From Takifugu bimaculatus (taxonomy: Eukaryota > Chordata > Actinopteri > Tetraodontiformes > Tetraodontidae), in NCBI GenBank assembly GCA_004026145.2, contig CP034993.1, positions 16,217,171-16,281,170 of the forward strand: a stretch of 64,000 nucleotides of DNA, written 5' to 3'. The notes under the pieces were generated by a model. It was given only the letters and a program-made list of their open reading frames with translations, searched no databases and was not told the origin of the DNA. Of the stretch, positions 55,343 to 64,000 are shown piece after piece. Made by a program: the position numbers and the translations under genes. Numbering within the stretch: the stretch's first letter is position 1; each line of letters begins with the position of its first letter.

Positions 55343-56881
55343 CTAATGCTGATGTCAGTTTCTTCTTAAAAATGTTATCTGGGCTGTCAACAGTCAAAAT
55401 ATAAAATCATGTTTGCATGATTTGCCACTTGTAATACACGTAGACGTTTTATTTTTTGTTAAACCAACAGTAGTTCTGTTTGCCAGCGAAGCGCTGCTGC
55501 ACCAGCACCCCTCCAGCCTCTCTGGGCTCCATTAGTTTCGCCTCCTTTATGGCGATAAAATAAGGACGCTTCAGAGTGCGGGGTCCACCTCGGGTCAAGA
55601 GCAGCCCTGCAAACCTATAGTTGTAACTGACAGCCGGTGTCCTGCCAGAAAAGAGGCCATAGGGACAGCAGGAGGGAGGGAGGGGAGGTCGTTGCTGCAT
55701 AATATGGCGGGCAGCTGCCTAATGCCAGGTTCTCACAGGGCTTGAGATGCCTCAGAGGAAGAGAGAAGATGGCAGGAGCTGATTGCTCTCAGCGAGCCAG
55801 GCTGGTCTCCGCATCACAGTGGCCATGACTCATTCACTCAGACAGTCCCGTCACAGAGAAGGTGAGGGCGGAGGCAGGAGTCCACACGGCCCCTGAGGCA
55901 CACACAAGGCCTGGGTGACAAAGGGGGCCTCCGCACCTACCACTGGTCCCCTCCTTGCACCTCTGAATTCTGTTGTGTGTCCTCTCTGTCCACGCAAAAG
56001 CTCCTTTCACTTTGTGCCAGGCCAGCTCGGCATCGTGCACACCAGCTCGCGCGGGGAGTGTGGTCACCCTCGCCGGTTAGCGATTATTGTAATAGCTGAT
56101 GAAAAAAGAATGTTGTGCAGTTCAATGAGCATCCGAAGGTCAGTTCAGCTGCTCCTCACACAAACCCAGCTAACCCCCCACCGAGGCACGTCACATTTCT
56201 CTGATTTCTTCATCTAAATCCAAGAGTAATTCCCTCACATAAATGCCTCCTGGGGGGTGGGGATGGAGTGCCCGCGGTCCAGTTTTTATCACCTATTTTT
56301 GAAATCCTGGGAAACAATGTGAGCTGGTGCTGGGCGAGGAGGGGCTGTAAATCAGGCCTGGCGAATTAAGCCGTTCCCCCGGCATTGTTCTGGGCCGGCC
56401 TCTTAGCTGCTCCTGCTGGGGAGGGTGTTTTCTAGGCTGAGGTAGAGTGAGCGGCTGGTCCCTAAGCCTCCCAACATGGGGCAGGCAGAACATTTCATAC
56501 GCTTCGTTCCATGTCGGAGCCATCCAAAGTTCTCCACGAGGCCTCGAATATCTGCAAGTTAAGATTATTTCTTCAATTAGGCAAAAAAAAAAGAGTCACT
56601 CTTCATCCTCTTGACTTCAGAGCTTTCGGCACGTTTGTAAAATGACCTCCCATCAAGTCATCAGGCTTTTGTTTCATCGCTGTAAACGACAAAAGCTGCT
56701 CTCCTTTAAAACTCCTGACCTCTGGGAGATTTCATGACTTGACCTACGACCTCATAAGAGATCAGATGACCAGGGGCAGCCCTGTGGAATGTTCCCTCTT
56801 CACTCGGTTTCATTTTCTAATTTGAAAGCTCGCAAATGTTTACAGTGAATCGTGTTATCGGCGGACGAGATTCCTTCGCAT

Positions 56882-56882
<1 letters not shown>

Positions 56883-56913
<31 letters not shown>
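56883..56913. repeat. (AC)n microsatellite
   Basis: About 15 perfect units. Confidence 0.95.
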
Positions 56914-56914
<1 letters not shown>

Positions 56915-59462
56915 TGTCAGGAAATCCAATTTATATCCACACGTGATATCAACACGGTGCAAAGGTGAACTGTCAACACTTCTGCATTCAACAAGGGCTT
57001 TAGTGGAATGTTTACCTTCTGCACCAATCCGATGGTTCTACTGAGGGGTGTTTGTGTAATTATTTTCCATTCCGAGCCATGTAAAATATACCGCGGTTGC
57101 TTATGTATAAATATAACCTCTTGAACACTTAATTATTTCAATCAAAAGCTTCTCAGCCGAGTCTGCAAGTCGAGTGCAGCAGATCAGCAACACAAAGAGC
57201 TTCAGGCCAGAAATCTCCACATACTTCAGCGTCATTTTGGTTTAAGCGCTTTAATTTTGGTCCGTCGTCAACCTCGACTGTGGGATGATTTCAAACCAGC
57301 GCTGAGAATTTTTGTAGGATGTGGTCTCCAAATCTGTCAGCGCATCATTTGGCGAAGACAAACCGGAAGCCCTGCAGGGTTTTCGTTTGAACGTCAGGGA
57401 GGATGGCTGCAAACATCAAGAGTAAATTTGGGAAATGTGTCGCAATTGTTTAACAGTCTGTTTGCTGTTAAAGTTTGAAAATGATGCTGTTCTGTACAGC
57501 ATGAAAATTAGTTGTTACCTCCAAGGAGGTTATGGAACAGCCAGAGTGTGAACAATTAACTCACGAGGTTGTGAATGGATTTTCATGTTTTTAGGAAATG
57601 TTGATAATGGGCGAAGGAACAGATGATTGATTGTTGGTGGGGGTTCTGGAGGGACTTTGACCTTTGATCTTCCAAAGATCCCAGAAGTCAAGGGGCTTTG
57701 ATCATAAGGAAGCCCATGCTATGTATCCTTGTATCACTACTGCCTATAGATTTGTTTTATTTCTAGGTTTTTATATGGAATTTAATCTTGTATTAAGAGC
57801 ATTTATACCACAGCAGAAGGGTAAATACTAAAATAAATAATAAAAGTACAGATGGAGTGTTACTAAAATTATACCACAAAAAACGACTTTATTTGTACTT
57901 ACTGCAGCAGCTGCATCAAGAAGAAGAACAAAGTTCTCCACAGTCAGAAGCTCTTCCCTTTGTTATCGGTTGATCAGTGGAGGTGGACTTGTGAAGCGAG
58001 GCAGCCGCTTCGCTCCCCGGTTCCACTGCTGACAGCTGGGGAGTGCTCTGCTGACAGCAGACAGGTGAAAGTCCTCGCTGAGCTGCCGCTTCCTCCGCTG
58101 ACAACAAAGTTATCATATCGGCGCGATGTTCAAGGCTGCTCGCAGGATGAAGCGCTACAAAAGACGCGCCACCTGCGACCTTATCGAACCACGGAGGCCC
58201 AGATCTTCTCGGTGAACCCGACTGCAGCCGCTGTCGAGGCTCCTTTTCAGTCTCACCTTTCACATTTTTCTATCAAGCAGAGCGAAACCTCTCATCCTGT
58301 CCTGGACGCTGAAAGGAGGCCGCTCTCGTGTAGAGGCGTGGGTGGGGGGCTGGGTGGGGGTAGGAGGTGATGAGCAGCTTACCTCCGGGAGGGATTAGAC
58401 TTATTAAAATAAAACAGTATAGTCCTGAGTGACAGAGCAATGAAGGAGGCAGCGAGGACAGTGGCGAGCGAGGTCCTGGCCTCTGAGGATCTAACGCGCC
58501 GCTCTTCTGTGTTCTCCTTCCCTCCCTTCTTCACTTTCACCTCTCTCTACCTCCTCTTCTTCACCATTAACTCAGGTCTGCTCCCCCATCATCACCCCAG
58601 TTCAGAACAGGCAGGTCTGTCAGCGGTGCTTCACGAGATCGGCCCCGAGGCCCTTAGATGGGCTGCCAAGTACAGGGGCCGGATCGCAGTGGGAACAAAA
58701 GAACCCCCCCAAAAAAGCACCATGAAAGGCCTGGACCTGGGTAAAAATGTGTTTAATAGCCCTTCTATTGACGGGCGCTGCATGTACGGAATGTGTACCC
58801 GGGGTCAGCGTGTAAAGATTCCCAGGCTGGGCTCTCTCACGTATTTATATATTTTGGTGGAACTATCGGCGCTGTGACATTTTATTAATTTTGAGCCTCA
58901 AATGGTGAAAATATGGACAAAAAGGTGATTACATTCCCACTTCGTGGTGACTTTCTTTCATTCATCTGAGGAAAATGTGGTAAAAAAAATGCCCAAACCG
59001 TCAGAGAAAAAAACCTGAAACAAAGAGAGTTTGTGTGCTTGACTGGTTGTCGCAGCCATGATACAGAATCAAAGGTCAGCAGAGATTAAGGGAACAGGGA
59101 GCCGATAAAGAAAGGGAGAAACGGTCTGGTTTCACATGCAGGTGGCTGTCAAGGATGTTTACCTAAAGAGACCCACATCTCTTCTCTCTCCCAAATTTAG
59201 AAGGGAGAAAAGTTCAGCTCGGTCTGGAATCGGGTACGGCCATGACTGTCGAAACAGGCTCCGTCTTATTATGTCTCCGTCCGTCCTCCTGGGTTTTCAC
59301 TGCAGGTTGAGAACAGTGAGGGAAAAGCATTTTCCATCATTAAATTCCTCCGAATATCTGAAGATACCATACAGAAAACGGGAGTCTATATTTACAGCAT
59401 TCCAGACCAAGTATTTATGGGCGCTGGGTGCATGTACATGTTTAATTCCTGACTTCAGGTGG

Positions 59463-59494
59463 GCTGCGGGCGGGGGCGGGGGCGGGGGCGGGCA
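59463..59494. repeat. GGGGGC tandem repeat, potential G-quadruplex
   Basis: GGGC followed by three or four GGGGGC units gives five G-tracts of three or more separated by single C. This satisfies the usual G-quadruplex pattern and also makes overlapping Sp1-type GC boxes. Confidence 0.9.
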
Positions 59495-60026
59495 GGCTCT
59501 TAAAGCCTTCTCGTAATCAAGCTATGAAAACCTGATCTCCCTCTACTGGGGACATCAAACGCGGCCTAAAATCATGAGGCTCCTTCTCTCGGTCAGAGAT
59601 GAGTCGCGTTCCCGCAGCTGCAGCGACGCTTTCGGCGCCGTCTCTGACCGTCAGAACAATCCGTCCACATTAGCCTTCCAGCAGTGTTTTATTGGAGCCT
59701 TGCTGCATCCTGGGAATATCCCTTACGCTGGAAGCCCTTTCTGGGAGATTCCCAGAAGCCAACTCAGGCAATTCCGGAATTCGGAGTGGGGAGGTCCAGA
59801 TGACTTCCCTGAATTGACATACATCAATTCTCAGGATTGTTAGATGGTGTTAGGGATGTGTGTTTGTGTGTGTTTGCACTTTTTCATGAATTTGTCAGTG
59901 ATGTATTTGTGTCTGTAGGGAAAAAAAGAGTTTGCTTTTTATAGGTGCATAATGAGGGAAGCAACAGCATGTCGCGCAAAAGCCAACAAAAGTTCACACG
60001 AAACGTCTGATTGTAAAATAATACAC

Positions 60027-60032
60027 TTTATT
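60027..60032 (-). terminator. Candidate poly(A) signal of the minus-strand gene
   Basis: AATAAA on the minus strand (TTTATT on plus), 1.73 kb after the stop codon at 61763. It would define a long 3'UTR. Confidence 0.45.
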
Positions 60033-61762
60033 ACGACCGTACATTTGTCAGGATCAGTACAGACAACGTTCCAGATGCCGAGGGACATTTTTCCACTGTC
60101 AGAAATGGCAGAAATATTGGCTCAATTCCGTGTCAGAGGTCAGGGAACGCCTGATTGGGAGTAAAAGATGGTGCGTGGTGCATCTGGTTCCTACTGTAAT
60201 TTTCTTTTTCTTTCTTTTTTGAGCCAAGCCCAGACCGGCAGAGAACTCCGTGGAACTCGTACAAACGTTACAAGATACTGTGAGTCACAACATAAATATC
60301 AAACACAAGGGGAGATAAAAACGAGCCTTGTTTGTCAGTAAAGCTTTCGACCATGCGACCGTCGGTACCTTAAAAAAATACATCTTATTTTAAACACAGC
60401 TGTAGGACGAGAGACGACGCCAAATATATACACAGCACAATAAAATAACATCACTTTTGCTTCTGAGAGGGCAGAATTTGCACGACTGAAGCTGCAACAT
60501 TAGTCCAGCACATTAAGATGTGTACAGGTAGCTCGAAGGGAGGAAACGATCAGAGGAAAACGCCTACGAGGTCATAAGAAGGATTTAAATACGCGGCGGG
60601 AACAGAAGCTGTAAAAATAATATACTCCAAATACATTAATATAATTACATACATATACATATAGGTTAAATACTGATCATTCTGAATCCCTGGATTGCTG
60701 AAAACATCCTTTGTTGATTTAGGCAGCGAGTTTTAAATCTTGGACTAACTGAGACCCTCCGCTCGGACCTGCTGTCCAGAAGTAGTGCTTCATGCTCTGG
60801 CTGGTTCGTCCACAAAGAAAAGCAGAGTAATGGCTCAAAAGAATTCTTCGGTGGCCTGAGGAAGTCGGGTGTCTGAGAACTAGAGGAGATAAGCGAGCTT
60901 CGTGCATGCTAAGACCCTGGGGAGCCTCACGCTTGAGCTCCAGCTAACATGACCACCGAGTCTAACGGGTGGAAATACGTTTGATTATTATTCCATTTGT
61001 TGAAAATGTAAAAATCAACAGCGGGAGAATCGTGCCAAGGAAATGTCTTCTCCCAATTCTGCGAAGACACCACTGAATACGAAGCCACGTGGACCACATG
61101 TCAGTCGCTAACTTCAGCCTCCTTTTGCGTTCCGACCCTTAGCTTCTAGGTTCTGGTTACAGATACGAAACACTGCATAAATTAAGCCGTGTCCCTGAAT
61201 TTGTTAATCTCTTAAGAGGTTTTCGGTGAGGGTGGTTCAGCTCTCAGTTCAGTCCGTTCATTATTCTAGATTTTCTACTGCATGAACGATGGCGGGCTAC
61301 TACATCACTGCCCGCTTCATAAGTGCATTATTGTTACAATATTTAGTGTTTCATACCTCAATAGAAAAGCTCTCTGCTGCCTTTTGGAGAAAAATCCACC
61401 TTCAAATAGAATGTACACATTACTATTATGATCTCTTGTTATCTTTAGGTTATCCTGCGGATCATAATCATAAGAGGGGAGGCGTTTTTAACCCCAGGGT
61501 GGATTTTCTTCTTAACGTACCACCTTCACACAATTAAGGCACCTTTTAAAACCCCTGAGGGGTCAATGGGTTCTTCTAATAAGAAGAAAAGCAACACAGA
61601 ACTGGACTGAAACATAAAAATAAAAACACTGTGGAATGTCTCTGGATAAGGTACAAATGCCAGAAGTGCCCCGTTTACATTTCTCTCTCTCTTCTTTGTC
61701 TTTAAAAAGCAGCACCAGGTGACGCTGAAGCTGCGCAAACACTGTGTGGATGTGTGGGGGAG
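60033..61762 (-). other. Probable 3'UTR of the syde2-like gene
   Basis: No open exon is supported. The segment lies between the stop codon at 61763-61765 and the first minus-strand AATAAA. Confidence 0.45.
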
Positions 61763-62472
61763 TCAATAGCCGACGTTGAGCTTGTTCTTGTTCAGCTCTC
61801 TCTCCAGGTTGCCGATCAGCGTGTCGATGCTTTCCTGCAGGTCCTTCAGGTTGACCCTGTTGCTCAGCACCGGGCTAATGTCCTGGATCTTCACGTACGC
61901 CTGGTAGGTGTGCTCTTTAGGCAGACGAGGAGGCAGGATGTGCTCGCACACCCTCTCGTCCTCGTCCCGCTCCTCAGTTGGCTGCACACTGCCCGAACTA
62001 TCGCTCTCGACAGCTTTCTCCTCCTCCTCTTTGTCCTCGTTGGCCGGTTCCTCTCCGTGTTGCTCCGGATCAGGAGCCGGGCACGGGACCGTCTGCCCTT
62101 CCTCCGCCTCCACGCTCTCAGGCTCGTGCTGCCTTTCCTCAGCCGCCTCTGCATCCTCACAGGGTACATCGTCATAGTCTGCCTCTTCTTTGCTGGGAGG
62201 CAGCAGAAGTTCAGAGGGGAAGTAGCTTTCGCCACATTCGCTCCAGTCGCCAGCGTACCGGTTGCTGGGGCTGTCCAGGCGGCCCGGGCGGGGCCGGAGA
62301 ACCCCCGCCATATCCACTGTAGACAGGTTGAGGACCTGTGGACGCTCCTTTCTGCGCCGTAAAGGAGGAGCTGAGACCATGTCTGAGGAGGCCTGAGCCA
62401 AGAAGGCTGCAGGGAGGTGAGAGGAGGAGGAAGAAGAAGAACAGGAGGAGGACTGGCCCGATGGATCCACAA
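61763..62472 (-). CDS. syde2: Last coding exon of a minus-strand gene, probably syde2
   Basis: The acceptor TTATCCTCTAG on the minus strand precedes position 62472. The frame then runs 236 residues to TGA at 61765-61763. The protein piece starts VDPSGQSSSC, has a Ser-rich run, then RYAGDWSECGESYF, an acidic stretch (EADYDDVPCEDAE onwards, rich in E), and ends in a helical segment (LKDLQESIDTLIGNLERELN). I do not recall a clear homologue by sequence alone. The name rests on gene order: in human, DNAI3 is followed by SYDE2, a synaptic RhoGAP, on the opposite strand. RYAGDWSECG also resembles what I remember of SYDE-family tails, but that memory is weak. The upstream exons (RhoGAP, C2) are outside the window. 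Confidence 0.5.
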
Positions 62473-64000
62473 CTAGAGGATAAAGAGACAAAAACAATCT
62501 TTGTCATTAAAGCTGCACTAATTAATGAACCCAGAAAATAACAGCATACACACACAGCAAGAACCTGCTTAGCTTAGCGTTGAGAAATCCTGCAGGAGTT
62601 TCACGTTGCACCCAATCGGGCTTTAGCTCTACTAAAAATTGTGATATGTGTCGTAAATCTTAAAAAAAAAAGCTCAAATCATCCCAGAAGCAGAACATTT
62701 GATGCAACATGAAACGCACAATCTTTGATCCTGTCAGGACTCACAGAAGAGTACGTGCAGCCGCGGCTCCGTTATCTTGATGGAGGACTTTTGTTTGTGC
62801 TGTGATGATGATGCACGCTGCTTCTGGCCTCCATCGCATTAAGAACATACCAGAAAATGGCTCTCACGCTCTTTCGCACGATTATCATTAGCATCTGCAT
62901 CTTCACAGCCATGGAGGACTTTGACGTATGGCTTGATATTTTAAGCCGGGGACTGAAATAACCCCTCCTGCAGATTTCATGGGAAGTGGCTGGATTTCGC
63001 AGCATTTAGTCTGATTGTCTCAGCATGAATTCCCAGACAGACCGATTAAATCGTTAAATTTCAAAACATTTCCTATTATAGTAAAGCCTTTTTGAAAAGT
63101 TCCAAATGTTGAGATGCGGTTGGACGATATTAGGTTATTAACTATTTATTTCAACTAACCACAACAATGGGGCAAACTGGGGACTGGTAGAGGGAAGAGA
63201 TGATAGTTTAAGTTTAAATAACAATGAACCTGCACTAAGAAGAGCTCACAAAATATCATCTGGATGCTGTGTGTCATTAATCTGCGCGACACACGCTCAG
63301 CAATCCACAAGTGAACGTGCGTCTATGTTCTCAAGGTCACAAACACACATGCTGAAGTCACATCACACTTCGTTGGTAACTGCCAGTCTGATTGTGGCTG
63401 TTGATTAAACACGCTTAACGATTAACGTCGACTATGTCTGGACTCGATGGAGGGAAAATCATGTGACCGTCCCAACAACAACAGGGACAGCGTCCACTCC
63501 GGGTACCTGTCTGTCTTTATCTCTGCACACCTACGAAATATCTTAGCTGTGATTCGACACTCGATTCTGAGGTTTATTTTCCACACGGACGTGGAAATTA
63601 TGATTCCTAAAAGGTTTTCAAACAATATTTCTGAACTGATTCATTCAAGCGTTGCCAAGCGTGGTTGCATGCCTCCCAACTCTCCTGAGGCCTGAAGACA
63701 CGAGCAAATTATAGCTGGGAAATTGCACCCGTTAATTATCCTCATTTAAAAACACAACAGCCGTGATTCACGAAAAATTATTCGGTGTCAGCAGACAAAA
63801 CGGAGATGGGAAAATAGAATCCGCCGCACCTTACGTGCTCTTGGATGTAGCGCGCGTGCACACGCGGACACAGACTGCACGAGAATGGAGTCTGGAGGGA
63901 GGAGGCTGCGAAAAACACCCCATGAAGTGAAATATCAGGGTGCCACTTCAGGGGCTGAGGTCAAAGGTTACGGCTGGAATGTGTAATTACAGTCCAGCCG
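62473..64000. other. Probable intron of the minus-strand gene
   Basis: No further exon is recognised up to the window edge. Short open frames at 62772-63005 and 63422-63695 lack splice signals and similarity. Confidence 0.45.

Larger units (their letters stand above)
55343..60005. other. Long noncoding interval, no gene recognised
   Basis: Between the dnai3 poly(A) signal and the probable 3' end of the minus-strand gene I find no supportable exon. It contains a CA repeat at 56883-56913 and a GGGGGC repeat at 59463-59494. Open frames at 57960-58370 and 58440-58877 have no homology I recognise and no splice signals in keeping with exons. Long non-repetitive AT/GC-mixed segments (for example 56600-57500) could be conserved noncoding DNA, but that cannot be judged from one sequence. 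Confidence 0.5.

Noticed and set aside
58440..58877. 145-residue open frame starting with ATG
   Set aside because: Sequence composition is Ser/Phe-rich and irregular, no homology or splice signals, and the upstream context is not promoter-like.
62211..62555. Alternative open frames on both strands overlapping the 61763-62472 exon
   Set aside because: They arise from the GC- and GA-rich composition of the acidic exon. Only the minus frame ending at 61763 has a clean acceptor, an acidic then helical protein, and the expected strand by synteny.

Overview
The window is vertebrate nuclear DNA, most likely from a ray-finned (teleost) fish. The genes are split into many short exons with GT-AG introns. 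Dinucleotide repeats are abundant, and there are LINE and SINE remnants with tails ending in GGAT repeats, which are common in fish. The protein-coding genes are clear orthologues of vertebrate genes. I cannot name the species.

Layout. Positions 1-18131 are gene-poor and hold microsatellites, a large GGAT satellite, SINE/LINE remnants and one dispersed inverted-repeat element. A complete seven-exon fetuin gene (fetuin-B-like) lies at 18132-22611 (+), with two LINE 3' ends in inverted orientation inside intron 3. Between 23700 and 27420 there is a tRNA-Lys(CTT), a tRNA-Asn(GTT), a 32-bp tandem repeat carrying CCAAT boxes, and a spliced gene I do not recognise that has two homopolymer frameshifts. 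gpsm2 (LGN) spans 31799-38376 (+) in 14 coding exons. It converges on mcoln3 (42584-39451, -), a TRPML channel gene in 13 coding exons. mcoln3 is head-to-head with dnai3/wdr63 (44380-55303, +), an axonemal dynein intermediate-chain gene in 23 coding exons with one frameshift in the copy given here. The last coding exon of a gene on the minus strand, probably syde2, lies at 61763-62472.

How the genes relate. The order mcoln3(-), dnai3(+), then a gene on the minus strand matches the order MCOLN3-DNAI3-SYDE2 that I know from human chromosome 1p22. The compact space between mcoln3 and dnai3 contains a perfect RFX X-box, as expected for a cilium gene. gpsm2 is not their neighbour in human, so its position here reflects rearrangement. 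The genes do not form a pathway: fetuin is a secreted plasma protein, Gpsm2 orients the mitotic spindle, Mcoln3 is an endolysosomal cation channel and Dnai3 acts in cilia.

The points most worth checking are the helically phased CCAAT array with its unrecognised gene, the dnai3 frameshift, the X-box, a GC-AG intron and a possible N-terminal coding exon in gpsm2, and a GT microsatellite in place of the polypyrimidine tract at a fetuin splice acceptor. All exon boundaries were read by eye from reading frame, splice signals and similarity to remembered family proteins. No alignment was run.
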